A DNA stretch of 64,000 nt, taken from positions 6,634,001 to 6,698,000 of the forward strand of contig NZ_JBFOHP010000002.1 of the NCBI RefSeq assembly GCF_040907265.1. Reading direction: 5' to 3'. A program made the position numbers and the translations under genes. This stretch comes from Streptomyces sclerotialus. GTDB taxonomy: Bacteria > Actinomycetota > Actinomycetes > Streptomycetales > Streptomycetaceae. This document shows, one piece after another, positions 44,510 through 53,627 of this stretch; position 1 is the first letter of the stretch; every line of letters begins with the position of its first letter. The notes below the pieces were generated by a model. The model was not told the DNA's origin. It saw nothing but the letters and a program-made list of their open reading frames with translations, and ran no database searches.

Positions 44510-45913
44510 ATGGACGACGACACGGGGCACCGAGCGGACGCGACGGCCCTGGTCTGGGCCGCGCTCGGCGGCGAGGCCGGACTGGCCGGGCGGGTGCGCC
44601 ACGGCGGTGCGCGGGGGCTGCTGCCGGCGCGGCTGCCGGTCATGGACCTGGCCGGAGCGGCCGTCGCGGGGTGCGCACTGGCCGGCGCCGAGCTCGCCGC
44701 GGCCCGCACCGGTGGTGCGCTGCCGGCCGTACGGGTCGACGACGGCGCCGTGGCCACCGCCTTCCTCAGCGAGCGGCACCTGCGGATCGACGGCCGGGCA
44801 CCCGCGTCGTTCGCGCCGCTCTCCGGCTTCTGGCGCACCGCCGACGGCCACGTGCGCACCCACGCCAACTATCCGCACCACCGCGACCGGCTGCTCGCGG
44901 CCCTCGGCCTGCCGGACACCGCCGGGCCCGAAACGCTCGCCGCCGAACTGGCCGGTCGTGGCGCGGCGGAGACCGAGGAGACGGTGTACGCGGCGGGCGG
45001 CCTCGCCGTGGCCGTGCGGGCCCCGGAGGAGTGGTCCGGCCACCCGCAGGGCGCGGCCGTGGCCCGGCAGCCGCTGCTCACCCTCGACAGGATCGGCGCC
45101 GGCACGCCACCGGTCCGGCCGCCGGGCCTGGCCGGCGGCCCGCTGCTGCCCGCCGCCGGGCTGCGGGTGCTGGACCTGACACGGGTGATCGCCGGGCCGG
45201 TCGCCACCCGTACGCTCGCGCTGCTCGGCGCCGACGTGCTGCGTCTTGACGCACCGGGCCTGCCGGAGAGCCGGGAGGCGCACGCCGACACCGGTTTCGG
45301 GAAGCGCTCCGCCGTACTGGACCTGGGTTCGCGGGCGGGGCGCGGGACGTTCGAGGAGCTGCTGTCGGCCGCGGACGTGGTGGTCACCGGCTACCGGCCG
45401 GGCGCCCTGGACCGCTTCGGGCTGGCCCCCGAAGCGCTCGCCGAGCGCCGCCCCGGCATCGTCGTCGCGAGGCTGTCCGCCTGGGGCGACCACGGCCCCT
45501 GGGGCGCCCGCCGCGGCTTCGACAGCCTCGTCCAGGCCGCCACCGGCATCGCCGTGACCGAGGCGGCGGCCGACGGCACCCCCGGCGCGCTGCCCGCGCA
45601 GGCGCTGGACCACGCCACCGGCTACCTGCTCGCCGCCGCCGTGCTGCGGGCGCTCACCGAACGGTCCCGTACGGGCGGTGCACGGCTGGCCACGCTGGCA
45701 CTCACCCGGACCGCGGCGCTGCTCACCGACGTCCTGCCGCGGCGCGTCCCCGCCCCCGCCGACGCGTACGACCCGGCCGTGCGGCTCGCCGAGTGCGACA
45801 GCCCCGCGGGCCGCCTGCGGCACGCGCTGCCACCCGTCTCCTTCGACGGCGGACCGGTCAACTGGGCCCGGCCGCCCGGGGAGTGGGGCGCGGACGCACC
45901 CGCGTGGTGGTGA
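44510..45913 (+). CDS. CaiB/BaiF-type (class III) CoA transferase family protein
   Basis: 467 residues from ATG 44510. The C-terminal half shows the family fold: LRVLDLTRVIAGPVATRTLA near residue 225, GADVLRLDAP, FGKRSAVLDL, and ADVVVTGYRPGALDRFGLAP. The catalytic Asp region lies in the RRGFDSLVQAATGIAVTEA part. The N-terminal 200 residues form the other half of a duplicated, single-chain arrangement and are poorly conserved. Acyl donor and acceptor are unknown. The operator-like palindrome just upstream suggests dedicated repression. Confidence 0.85.
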   Translation: MDDDTGHRADATALVWAALGGEAGLAGRVRHGGARGLLPARLPVMDLAGAAVAGCALAGAELAAARTGGALPAVRVDDGAVATAFLSERHLRIDGRAPASFAPLSGFWRTADGHVRTHANYPHHRDRLLAALGLPDTAGPETLAAELAGRGAAETEETVYAAGGLAVAVRAPEEWSGHPQGAAVARQPLLTLDRIGAGTPPVRPPGLAGGPLLPAAGLRVLDLTRVIAGPVATRTLALLGADVLRLDAPGLPESREAHADTGFGKRSAVLDLGSRAGRGTFEELLSAADVVVTGYRPGALDRFGLAPEALAERRPGIVVARLSAWGDHGPWGARRGFDSLVQAATGIAVTEAAADGTPGALPAQALDHATGYLLAAAVLRALTERSRTGGARLATLALTRTAALLTDVLPRRVPAPADAYDPAVRLAECDSPAGRLRHALPPVSFDGGPVNWARPPGEWGADAPAWW

Positions 45914-45970
45914 GGACAGGACCTTCCGGGGCACGGGGTGCCTCGTACACCCGGCCGATATCATCCGACG

Positions 45971-46555
45971 ATGGCCGACGACCGACGTTCCGCTGCCGGT
46001 ACCGCACCGGAGTCCGACCTCTACCTCGCGCGCGGTCCGCGCGTGGGCATCCGGCCGTTCCGGTCCGAGGACCGGGCGGAGTTCACCGCACGGGCGCGGG
46101 AGAGCACCGGGCTGCACCGGCCCTGGCTCTTCCCGCCCGCCGACGAGGCCGCCTACGACGCCTACCTCGACCGGCTCCGGGAGCCGCAGCGCGAGGGCTT
46201 CCTGATCTGCGAGCTCGCCGACGGCCGGATCGCGGGCTACCTCACCATCAACAACATCGTGCACGGCGGCTTCCGCTGCGGCGCCGCCGGTTACGGAGCC
46301 TTCGCGCACGCGGCGGGCCGCGGGCTGATGAGCGAGGGTCTCCAGCTGGTCCTGGGGTACGCCTTCGGGCCGCTCGGGCTGCACCGCATCGAGGTCAACG
46401 TCCAGCCGGAGAACACCGCGTCGATCGCGCTCGCCCGGCGCAACGGCTTCCGGAAGGAGGGCTACTCGCCCGACTTCCTCTTCGTCGACGGCGCCTGGCG
46501 GGACCATGAGCGCTGGGCGATCACCAGCGAGATGGACCGTCCTCGAGTGCCGTGA
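45971..46555 (+). CDS. GNAT acetyltransferase, RimJ/RimL-like
   Basis: 194 residues from ATG 45971; GTG 45938 is possible. Acetyl-CoA-dependent acyltransferase of the ribosomal-protein N-acetyltransferase group. The acetyl-CoA loop region is AAGRGLMSEGLQLVLGYAFG, followed by LHRIEVNVQPENTASIALAR and RNGFRKEGYSPDFLF, typical of RimJ-type enzymes. No ribosome site is obvious. It is 57 bases downstream of the CoA-transferase gene and could be co-transcribed with it. Confidence 0.85.
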   Translation: MADDRRSAAGTAPESDLYLARGPRVGIRPFRSEDRAEFTARARESTGLHRPWLFPPADEAAYDAYLDRLREPQREGFLICELADGRIAGYLTINNIVHGGFRCGAAGYGAFAHAAGRGLMSEGLQLVLGYAFGPLGLHRIEVNVQPENTASIALARRNGFRKEGYSPDFLFVDGAWRDHERWAITSEMDRPRVP

Positions 46556-46579
46556 TCCGCCCATCGCCGGCCCGCCTCC

Positions 46580-46915
46580 TCAGCGCCGCCGCCGGTTGAC
46601 CTTCATGGTGTCCATGTCCGTGGCCGAGGACCGCAGGTCGCGCCAGCCGTACCCGGCAGCGCGCAGCGCCTCCTCGGCCTTCTCCTCGGCGAGCGCGGCG
46701 GCCATCTCCTCGCCGTCCGCCGCGTCCGAGACGACGACGTACCGGTACGTGAAGGACGACAGCGGGGTGTCGTAGGCGAGCGAGCCCTCCGGGGTGAACC
46801 GCACCTGTGCCAGGCCGTGGTCCCCGGCCGCCGCCAGCAGCCGGGCCCGCGCCTCCTCGGTCAGCCCGTCCCACTTGCCGCGCACGATCACACGGTAGGT
46901 GTGCTCGGTGACCAT
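46580..46915 (-). CDS. DUF6204-like small protein
   Basis: 111 residues from ATG 46915. The sequence TEHTYRVIVRGKWDGLTEEA, then LAYDTPLSSFTYRYVV, is a small alpha/beta domain recurring in streptomycetes under an unknown-function name. No signal peptide, metal site or catalytic motif is evident. Convergent with the acetyltransferase gene and divergent from the DUF5107 gene. Function unknown. Confidence 0.7.
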   Translation of the reverse strand: MVTEHTYRVIVRGKWDGLTEEARARLLAAAGDHGLAQVRFTPEGSLAYDTPLSSFTYRYVVVSDAADGEEMAAALAEEKAEEALRAAGYGWRDLRSSATDMDTMKVNRRRR

Positions 46916-47122
46916 CCCTCGTCCTCGCCTTCGCCGGGCCTGCCCCGCACGTCTCGTACGGTGTACGAGTTCAGCATCCATCATCCCCGGACGGCTTGTC
47001 GCGCGAATTCTTCTCGCGCAACGCTGACCGGAGGCCGCCCTGTTCAGGGCGGCCGTGAGAAGGTTCCATGGTCACCAGACGGCCGCCGCGACCGGGGCGG
47101 CCCGCTCCGACTGCGAGGCGCT

Positions 47123-49189
47123 GTGGCCACGAGCGTGCGACGCACCACCCTCACCCTGCCCGCCGCTGCCCTGGGCCCGGACAATCCGCTGCCCGCGCTG
47201 GCCGGCCCCCGCGACGTGCACCGCGTCACCGTCCCCCAGGACGCGGGCCTGCCCGCCGACATGGCCCGGCAGCTCGGGTACCGCCCGCTGGACTCGCTGC
47301 TCCCCGTACGCCGCCGGGACGGCTACGGCCGGCACCGCACACCCACCGACCTCGACGCGCTGGTCATCGAGAACGACCGGCTGCGCGCCACCGTCCTGCC
47401 GGGCCTCGGCGGCCGCGTCCACTCGCTGCACCACAAGCCCACCGGACGCGAACTGCTCTACCGCAACCCCGTGTTCCAGCCCGCCGACTTCGCGCTCAAC
47501 GGCGCGTGGTTCTCCGGCGGCATCGAATGGAACATCGGCGCGACCGGACACACCACGCTCTCCTGCGCTCCCGTCCACGCCGCACGCGTGCCGGCGCCGG
47601 ACGGCGGGGAGATGCTGCGCCTGTGGGAGTGGGAGCGCCTGCGCGACCTGCCCTTCCAGGTCGACCTCTGGCTGCCGGACGGATCCGACTTTCTGTATGT
47701 GGGCGTTCGCATACAGAATCCCCACCACCACACCGCACCCGTCTACTGGTGGTCCAACATCGCCGTCCCCGAGGACGCGGGGACCCGCGTCCTCGCCCCC
47801 GCCGACGAGGCGTGGCACTTCGGATACGAGCGCACGCTGCGCCGCGTCCCGGTCCCCGAGTCCGGCGGCGTCGACCGCACGTACCCGCTGCGCAGCGAGT
47901 ACCCCGCCGACTACTTCTACGAGATCGCGGCGGCGGAGCGGCGGTGGATCGCCTCCCTCGACGCCGGCGGCCACGGCCTCGTGCACACCTCCACCGACAC
48001 CCTGCGCGGCCGGAAGCTCTTCCTCTGGGGCGCGGGCCGGGCCGGCCGGCACTGGCAGGAGTGGCTGACCGAGCCGGGCACCTCCGGATACGCCGAGATC
48101 CAGGCCGGACCGGCGCGCACCCAGCTGGAGTACGTACCCCTCGAAGCCGGGGCGGAGTTCGCGTGGCTGGAGGCGTACGGGCCGCTGGCCGCCGACCCGC
48201 GCACGGTGCACGGGGCGGACTGGAGCGCGGCCCGTGGTGCGGTCGCCGACCGTCTCGAAGCGGTACTGCCGCGCGCCGCCGTGGACGCCGCGTACGCCGC
48301 CTGGCGCCCGTACGCCGACCTCGACCCGAAGGAGCGGCTGGCCACCGGGTCCGGGTGGGGCGCGCTGGAGGTGGCCCGCGCCGGGTACGACCTGCCGGGC
48401 CTGCCCTTCACCGAGGACACCCTGGGCGCGGAACAGGAGCCGTGGCGGGAGCTGCTGCGGACCGGGGACCTGCCCGACGAGCCGGGCGTACCGGGTCCGT
48501 CGCTGGTCGCACCGGCCTGGCGCGATCTCCTGGAGTCCGCGCGGCCCGGCCCCACCACCGACTTCCACCTCGGCGTCGCCCAGTGGCACGCGGGCGACCG
48601 TGCCCAGGCCGTCCGCAGCTGGGAGCGCGCGCTGGCCGCCGGCCGGAGCTGCTGGCCGCTGTACTGCCTGGCGGTGGCCGAGGCCGCGGCGGGGGAGACG
48701 GGCCGGGCGGCCCAGCGGTACGCCGAGGCCGTCGCGTGCGCGGACGAACAGGCCGGCCGGGCGGAACGCGCGGCGACGGGGGACGGCGCGGACAGGGAGG
48801 CGGCCCGGCGGGCCCGTTCCTGGCTCCCGGTGCTGCCCGCGCTGGCCAGGGAGGCGGTGCCCGCCCTGATCGCGGCGGGCCGCGCCGACGAAGCGGCGGC
48901 CGTCCTCGCCCGGCTGCGCCCCGAGGACCGTGTCCGCGGCCGCTTCCGGCTGCTCACTGCGCAGGTCCGGCTCGCGCAAGGGGACGTGACCGGCGCCCGC
49001 GCGGTCTTCGACGACGGCCTCGAGGTCGCGGACCTCCGCGAGGGCGACGAGACGCTCAGCGACACCTGGTACGCCATCGCCGAACGGCTCGTCGCGGGGG
49101 AGGGGCGGATCACGGACGAGGTGCGGGCCCGGGCGCGGACGGAGCATCCCCTCCCGGAGCGGTACGAGTACCGGATGCGGCCCGCCTGA
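47123..49189 (+). CDS. DUF5107 / TPR protein, probable sugar-binding
   Basis: 688 residues; GTG 47123 chosen (GTG 47135 possible). The N-terminal two-thirds is a galactose-mutarotase-like beta-sandwich of the DUF5107 family: NDRLRATVLPGLGGRVHSLH near residue 90, GGIEWNIGATGHT, PVYWWSNIAVPEDAGTRVLA. The C-terminal part holds TPR-like helical repeats (DFHLGVAQWHAGDRAQAVRS, LYCLAVAEAAAGETGRAAQR). Such proteins are linked to carbohydrate uptake or breakdown. No signal peptide, so cytosolic. Monocistronic. Confidence 0.85.
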   Translation: MATSVRRTTLTLPAAALGPDNPLPALAGPRDVHRVTVPQDAGLPADMARQLGYRPLDSLLPVRRRDGYGRHRTPTDLDALVIENDRLRATVLPGLGGRVHSLHHKPTGRELLYRNPVFQPADFALNGAWFSGGIEWNIGATGHTTLSCAPVHAARVPAPDGGEMLRLWEWERLRDLPFQVDLWLPDGSDFLYVGVRIQNPHHHTAPVYWWSNIAVPEDAGTRVLAPADEAWHFGYERTLRRVPVPESGGVDRTYPLRSEYPADYFYEIAAAERRWIASLDAGGHGLVHTSTDTLRGRKLFLWGAGRAGRHWQEWLTEPGTSGYAEIQAGPARTQLEYVPLEAGAEFAWLEAYGPLAADPRTVHGADWSAARGAVADRLEAVLPRAAVDAAYAAWRPYADLDPKERLATGSGWGALEVARAGYDLPGLPFTEDTLGAEQEPWRELLRTGDLPDEPGVPGPSLVAPAWRDLLESARPGPTTDFHLGVAQWHAGDRAQAVRSWERALAAGRSCWPLYCLAVAEAAAGETGRAAQRYAEAVACADEQAGRAERAATGDGADREAARRARSWLPVLPALAREAVPALIAAGRADEAAAVLARLRPEDRVRGRFRLLTAQVRLAQGDVTGARAVFDDGLEVADLREGDETLSDTWYAIAERLVAGEGRITDEVRARARTEHPLPERYEYRMRPA

Positions 49190-49268
49190 GCGCCCGCCCC
49201 CGGGCCGGGACCTCACCCGTACGCGCGCCGGACGGAATGATCAGCGGCCGCCGCTCGTTCACCGGGAC

Positions 49269-50198
49269 ATGAAGGCAATCACCAGCAGCAGCTACGGCGA
49301 CCCCGACGTCCTCGAACTCACCGACCAGCCGGACCCGAAGGTGGCGCCCGACTCGGTCCTGATCCGGGTGAAGGCGGCCGGCGTCAACCCGGTCGACTGG
49401 AAGATCCTCGCCGGTTACCTCGACCCGATCATGCACGTGCACTTCCCGCTGACCCCCGGCTGGGACGTGGCGGGCGTCGTCGAGGCGGTCGGCATGGACG
49501 CCACCGAGTACCAGGTCGGCGACGAGGTGATGGGGTACGTGCGCAAGGACGAGGTGCAGCACGGCACCTTCGCCGAGCTGGTCGCCGCGCCGGTGCGCAC
49601 CCTCGCGCGCAAGCCGGCGGCGCTGGACTGGCAGCAGGCGGCCGGCGTGCCGCTGGCCGGGCTCACGGCGTACCAGGCCCTGAAGCGGCTCGGCGTGGGC
49701 AGCGGCGACACGGTGCTGGTGCACGCGGCGGCGGGCGGCGTCGGCGCGTTCGCCGTGCAGATCGCGGTGGCCTGGGGCGCCCGCGTCATCGGCACGGCGG
49801 GCGAGCACAACCACGACTTCCTGCGCTCGCTGGGCGCCGAGCCGGTGACGTACGGCGACGGCCTCGCCGACCGGGTGCGCGCGCTGGCTCCCGGCGGCGT
49901 GGACGCGGCGGCCGACTTCGTCGGCGGCGAGGCGGTCGACGTCTCCCAGCAGGTGCTCAAGGACCCGAAGCGGGTGGCGTCGGTCGTCGACAACGAGGTC
50001 GTCGGCAAGGGCGGCCACCTGGTGTGGGTGCGGCCCGACAGCGCCGACCTCACCGCGCTCGCCGAGCTCGCCGACGCCGGCAAGCTCACCGTCAACATCG
50101 ACACGGCACTTCCGCTGGCGCAGGCCGCCGAGGCCTTCCGCCGCAGTCAGTCGGGCCGTGCCCGCGGCAAGATCGTGCTCGACCTCTCCCTCTCCTGA
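49269..50198 (+). CDS. Zinc-independent NADP-dependent oxidoreductase (quinone oxidoreductase-like)
   Basis: 309 residues. Medium-chain dehydrogenase/reductase without the structural zinc cysteines: KAITSSSYGDPDVLEL at the start, AAGVNPVDWKILAGY, PGWDVAGVVEAVG, then VLVHAAAGGVGAFAVQIAVA (cofactor glycine loop) near residue 150 and RGKIVLDL at the end. Probably reduces quinones or enones with NADPH. No operon partners. Confidence 0.9.
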   Translation: MKAITSSSYGDPDVLELTDQPDPKVAPDSVLIRVKAAGVNPVDWKILAGYLDPIMHVHFPLTPGWDVAGVVEAVGMDATEYQVGDEVMGYVRKDEVQHGTFAELVAAPVRTLARKPAALDWQQAAGVPLAGLTAYQALKRLGVGSGDTVLVHAAAGGVGAFAVQIAVAWGARVIGTAGEHNHDFLRSLGAEPVTYGDGLADRVRALAPGGVDAAADFVGGEAVDVSQQVLKDPKRVASVVDNEVVGKGGHLVWVRPDSADLTALAELADAGKLTVNIDTALPLAQAAEAFRRSQSGRARGKIVLDLSLS

Positions 50199-50204
50199 CC
50201 GCCG

Positions 50205-50558
50205 TCAGCTGATCGCCACCCGGTCCACGTACTCGAAGATCGAGCCGTCCGGGTGGCGGGCGACCATGTTGCGGCCGGCGGAGCCGGCCAGGGGACCCGC
50301 GATGACCTGGCCGCCCACCGCCTTCAGGTCGTCCACGGCCTGGTCCACGTTGGTCACCGCGATCGTCGCGGTGATCTTGCGTAGTACGGACAGCTCCGCC
50401 TCGGGGCCGCTCATCAGGAAGAAGCAGCCGACCGCGGCGACGGCGACGCCACCGCGCTGGAAGCGCTGCGCCTCTGCGCCCGTCAGCCGCTCGTACACGG
50501 GGATCGCGGCATCGAGGTCGTCGACGCACACGCGCAGTGAGGTTCCCAGAATGTCCAT
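50205..50558 (-). CDS. VOC/glyoxalase-fold protein
   Basis: 117 residues. Two beta-alpha-beta-beta-beta units: LRVCVDDLDAAIPVYERLTG and ATIAVTNVDQAVDDLKAVGG, with RHPDGSIFEYVDRV at the end. A vicinal-oxygen-chelate fold as in glyoxalase or antibiotic-resistance proteins; the metal ligands are only partly conserved (a Glu in the last motif). It converges on the oxidoreductase gene with a six-base gap. Confidence 0.88.
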   Translation of the reverse strand: MDILGTSLRVCVDDLDAAIPVYERLTGAEAQRFQRGGVAVAAVGCFFLMSGPEAELSVLRKITATIAVTNVDQAVDDLKAVGGQVIAGPLAGSAGRNMVARHPDGSIFEYVDRVAIS

Positions 50559-50633
50559 GGGGAGGAGCCTAGTTGTCCCGGCGTGACGACGCGATCATCC
50601 GAAGGGATCGCCGGACGGACCTCCAGAGAGTCC

Positions 50634-51449
50634 TCACACGCGGCACAGGATCTCGCTGTGCAGCACGCCGAACCAGCCGTCCTCCCGGGTCCCCCACTCC
50701 CGCCAGGCGGCGCTGATCGCTTCCAGTTCCGCCCGCGTCGCGTGCCCGCCCCCGGTCGCCCGGTCCGCGTAGGACGAGGCCAGGGTGCGGTCCGCCCACA
50801 GGCCGCTCCACCAGGCCCGTTCCTCGTCGGTCGCGTAGCACCAGGCGCTCGCGGAGGAGGTGACCGCGTCCGGTGCGAAGCCGGCCGCGAGCGCCCAGGC
50901 GCGCAGCCGGCGCCCGGCGTCCGGTTCGCCGCCGTTGGCGCGCGCCACGCGCCGGTACAGGTCCAGCCACTCGTCCATGCCCGGGACCGCCGGGTGCCAG
51001 GTCATCGTGGCGTAGTCGCTGTCGCGCACGGCGACGATGCCGCCCGGTGCGGTGACCCGGCGCATCTCGCGCAGCGCCTGTACGGGGTCGCCGACGTGTT
51101 GCAGTACCTGGTGGGCGTGGACGACGCAGAAGGTGTCGTCCGGGTAGTCCAGTGCGTGGACGTCGCCGACCGCGAAGTGGACGTTGGCCAGGCCGCGTTC
51201 GTCCGCCACCGCCCGGGCCTGCTCCAGCACGCCCGGCGCGTGCTCCAGGCCGGTCACCGAGCCTTCCGGCACCAGGGCCGCCAGGTCGGCGGTGATGGTG
51301 CCGGGGCCGCAGCCGACGTCCAGGACCTTCATGTGCGGCTTCAGCGAGTCCAGCAGGTAAGCGGCGGAGTTGGCGGCGGTGCGCCAGGTGTGTGAGCGCA
51401 GTACGGACTCGTGGTGGCCGTGGGTGTAGACGGCGGACTCCTGCGACAT
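50634..51449 (-). CDS. UbiE/MenG-like SAM-dependent methyltransferase
   Basis: 271 residues from ATG 51449. Motif I MKVLDVGCGPGTITADLAAL near residue 40, VTGLEHAPGVLEQARAVADE, the acidic motif FAVGDVHALDYPDDTFCVVH, and LREMRRVTAPGGIVAVRDSD, the UbiE-type post-I region. It probably methylates a small molecule. Upstream is an 18-bp operator-like inverted repeat (51529-51546). Confidence 0.9.
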   Translation of the reverse strand: MSQESAVYTHGHHESVLRSHTWRTAANSAAYLLDSLKPHMKVLDVGCGPGTITADLAALVPEGSVTGLEHAPGVLEQARAVADERGLANVHFAVGDVHALDYPDDTFCVVHAHQVLQHVGDPVQALREMRRVTAPGGIVAVRDSDYATMTWHPAVPGMDEWLDLYRRVARANGGEPDAGRRLRAWALAAGFAPDAVTSSASAWCYATDEERAWWSGLWADRTLASSYADRATGGGHATRAELEAISAAWREWGTREDGWFGVLHSEILCRV

Positions 51450-51476
51450 GGCTGCTCCTTCGCATGCTCGGTGCGG

Positions 51477-51500
51477 GCACGGTGCGCTTCCGCACCGTGC
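51477..51500 (-). terminator. Perfect 10-bp hairpin with CTTC tetraloop
   Basis: gcacggtgcg-cttc-cgcaccgtgc, 68 bases beyond the stop of the minus-strand PAP2/kinase gene and 28 bases before the next start. It suits a terminator for the upstream gene or an attenuator in the leader of the methyltransferase gene. Confidence 0.55.
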
Positions 51501-51528
51501 TCCGTACCGTACGTCGCTATCTCGGAGT

Positions 51529-51546
51529 ATGAGAGTCCCGTCTCAT
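51529..51546 (-). promoter_or_regulatory. Operator-like inverted repeat ATGAGA-N6-TCTCAT
   Basis: Perfect 6-bp arms in an A+T-rich patch; on the minus strand it overlaps a catact -10-like hexamer before the methyltransferase gene. Consistent with a repressor site on its promoter. Confidence 0.4.
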
Positions 51547-51567
51547 TATTCGAGCGGGTGGGGAGGT

Positions 51568-53106
51568 TCAGTCGGGGAGCAGGCGGTAGACGATCAGTGC
51601 TTCGTTCTCCTTGTCGAACGCCAACTCCGGCGATGCGGGCGCCACTTCGCCGTCGTAGGCGAGGTCGGTGCCGGGCGCGAGGCCGCCGATCCGCAGCGTC
51701 CGCAGCCGGGCCTCGCTCAGTACGGGGGAGTGCTTCAGCGCACCCGTCAGCGCCGCGGTGAGCAGCCGGGTGCGGGCCAGCCGGCCGCCGTGCACCATCC
51801 GTACGTCCAGCACGCCGTCCGCCAGGTCGTGCCGCCGTACCGGCGCCGAACCCAGCCCCCGGTAGGCGCAGTTGCCGACGAACAGGGTCCACAGCTCGCG
51901 GCGCCTGCCGTTGATCTCCACGGTCACCGGCGCCGCGGTCCGCAGCACCTGCCAGGCCGCCAGCACCCCGGCCGGCCAGGCGCCGATCTTCCCGGCCCAC
52001 TCCTCCCTGATCCGCACCAGCTCCGGATAGGCGCCGATGGAGAAGGTGTTGAGGAAGTACGTCGACTCCTGCCCCGAGCCCAGCCGGAACCGCGCCAGGT
52101 CCACCGCCACCGCCTCGCCGGTCTCCACCGCCCGGGCCGCCTCGGCGATCGTCTCCACGCCCAGGTCGTACGCGAAGTGGTTGTGGGTGCCGCCCGGCAG
52201 CACCGCGAGCGGCACGCCGTGCCGCTTGGCGACCGTGGCCGCGGCGTTGATCGTGCCGTCCCCGCCCAGCACGCCGAGCGCACCCCCGCGCTCGGCGGCC
52301 CGCTCGGCCGACACCTGGAGCGCCTTGTCCAGCGGCACCGCGCCCTGATGGCCGCACTCGGTCACCTCGGCCCGCGGCAGCACGTCATGGATGACCTGGG
52401 CCTGGTCGCTGTGCGCGCCGGTGCGCTGGCCCGAACCCTGGTTGGTGACGACGTACAGCCCGTCGCCGTCCGGCAGCGCGGGCGCGTCGGCCCGCGGCCT
52501 GGCGGGCGGCGCCATCTGGGCCCGGGTCGGCGCGAACCCGCGGACCGCGAACGCCGCGCCCGCGCCCAGCGCCGCGCCCGCCAGCACGTCGCCCGGGTAG
52601 TGGACACCGGTGTAGACCCGGGAGAAGGCGACAGCGGCGGCGACCGGCGCCACCGTCAGCCCCCACCACTTGTTCTCGAACGCCACACCGGTCGCGAACG
52701 CCACGGCGGAGGCGGCGTGTCCCGACGGGAAGGAGGTCGTGAAGGGCTGCCGGGCGAGCTGCCGTATCACCGGCACCGCGTCCAGCAGCGGCCGCTCCCG
52801 CCGTACCGAGCGCTTGCCCAGGGTGTTCACGGTCAGGGACGCGACCGCCAGCGAGGCGACGCCGCGCAGCGCGGCCCGGCGCGCGGGCCGGCCGCCGCAC
52901 GCCGCGGCGGCGGCCGCCGACCCCAGCCACAGCAGGCCGTGGTCGGCGGCCCGGCTCAGCTTCGGCAGTACCCGATCGGCGCCGGGCCAGTGCCGGGTGG
53001 CGACCCCGTTGAACGTCTTGTGGTCCCAGGTGCTCAGTACAGTGCGCATGAGCCACATGTACCCCAGGGGGACCACCGCAGACGGCAGCGGTCCCGGACG
53101 CGTCAT
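51568..53106 (-). CDS. Bifunctional PAP2 phosphatase / diacylglycerol (lipid) kinase
   Basis: 512 residues. N-terminal PAP2 domain with the full signature: GKRSVRRERPLLDA, SFPSGHAASAVAFATG near residue 120, and SRVYTGVHYPGDVLAG. C-terminal lipid-kinase domain from about 230: VLGGDGTINAAATVAKRHGV, VLPGGTHNHFAYDLGV, and the DLADGVLDVRM region. Some membrane-associated helices in the PAP2 part. The two opposed activities suggest control of phosphatidate/diacylglycerol or polyprenyl-phosphate levels. The start ATG overlaps the CBS gene stop by four bases (coupled), so a SigB/F-like promoter before the CBS gene would drive both. Confidence 0.92.
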   Translation of the reverse strand: MTRPGPLPSAVVPLGYMWLMRTVLSTWDHKTFNGVATRHWPGADRVLPKLSRAADHGLLWLGSAAAAAACGGRPARRAALRGVASLAVASLTVNTLGKRSVRRERPLLDAVPVIRQLARQPFTTSFPSGHAASAVAFATGVAFENKWWGLTVAPVAAAVAFSRVYTGVHYPGDVLAGAALGAGAAFAVRGFAPTRAQMAPPARPRADAPALPDGDGLYVVTNQGSGQRTGAHSDQAQVIHDVLPRAEVTECGHQGAVPLDKALQVSAERAAERGGALGVLGGDGTINAAATVAKRHGVPLAVLPGGTHNHFAYDLGVETIAEAARAVETGEAVAVDLARFRLGSGQESTYFLNTFSIGAYPELVRIREEWAGKIGAWPAGVLAAWQVLRTAAPVTVEINGRRRELWTLFVGNCAYRGLGSAPVRRHDLADGVLDVRMVHGGRLARTRLLTAALTGALKHSPVLSEARLRTLRIGGLAPGTDLAYDGEVAPASPELAFDKENEALIVYRLLPD

Positions 53107-53537
53107 CGCCGGTCCGGCGCCCCGTCCGGTGCGGCGCGGCTGATGTCCGCCAGCGCGGAGTCCGGGTCCCGCTCACGGGCCAGGTCGCCGATGCTCACCA
53201 TGCCCACCGGAGCACCGTCCCGGACGACCGGCAGCCGCCGTACCGCGTTCCTGCGCAGCAGCGTCACCGCGGCCGAAACCGGTTCCTCCGGACCGACGGT
53301 GACCGGTTCCGGAGTGCACACCGAGTGACAGGGCACGCTCAGCGGATCCACCCCGTCCGCCACCGCGCGCAGCACGATGTCCCGGTCGGTGACCACGCCC
53401 ACCAGCTTGCCGTCCTCCGCGACCAGGACGTCACCGATGTCGTGTGCGCGCATGAGCTGCGCCGCTTCCACGAGCGACGCGTCGGGATGCACCGCGGTCA
53501 CGGCCGGCGTCATGACTTCCCGTACCAACTGTGCCAT
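53103..53537 (-). CDS. Two-CBS-domain protein
   Basis: 144 residues from ATG 53537. Tandem CBS motifs: VREVMTPAVTAVHPDASLVEAAQLMRAHD and GKLVGVVTDRDIVLRAV, then the second from CHSVCTPEPVTVGPEEPVSA to DGAPVGMVSIGDL. Binds adenosyl nucleotides to sense energy state. It belongs to a group often induced by stress in streptomycetes. An exact GNNT-N15-GGGTAC match lies 66 bases upstream. Confidence 0.92.
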   Translation of the reverse strand: MAQLVREVMTPAVTAVHPDASLVEAAQLMRAHDIGDVLVAEDGKLVGVVTDRDIVLRAVADGVDPLSVPCHSVCTPEPVTVGPEEPVSAAVTLLRRNAVRRLPVVRDGAPVGMVSIGDLARERDPDSALADISRAAPDGAPDRR

Positions 53538-53602
53538 TGCCTGATCGCCTTCTTCCTTCTCCTGCACCCATGGCCGGCCTCCTGCGGGGGATGCTGGAGG
53601 CT

Positions 53603-53627
53603 GTACCCGGGAGGCCCCCCGCCATGC
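53603..53627 (-). promoter_or_regulatory. SigB/F-like promoter before the CBS-PAP2 operon
   Basis: On the minus strand GCAT (53627-53624) is followed by 15 bases and GGGTAC (53608-53603), an exact match to the streptomycete SigB-type consensus GNNT-N14-16-GGGTAC/T. It lies 66 bases upstream of the CBS start. Confidence 0.55.
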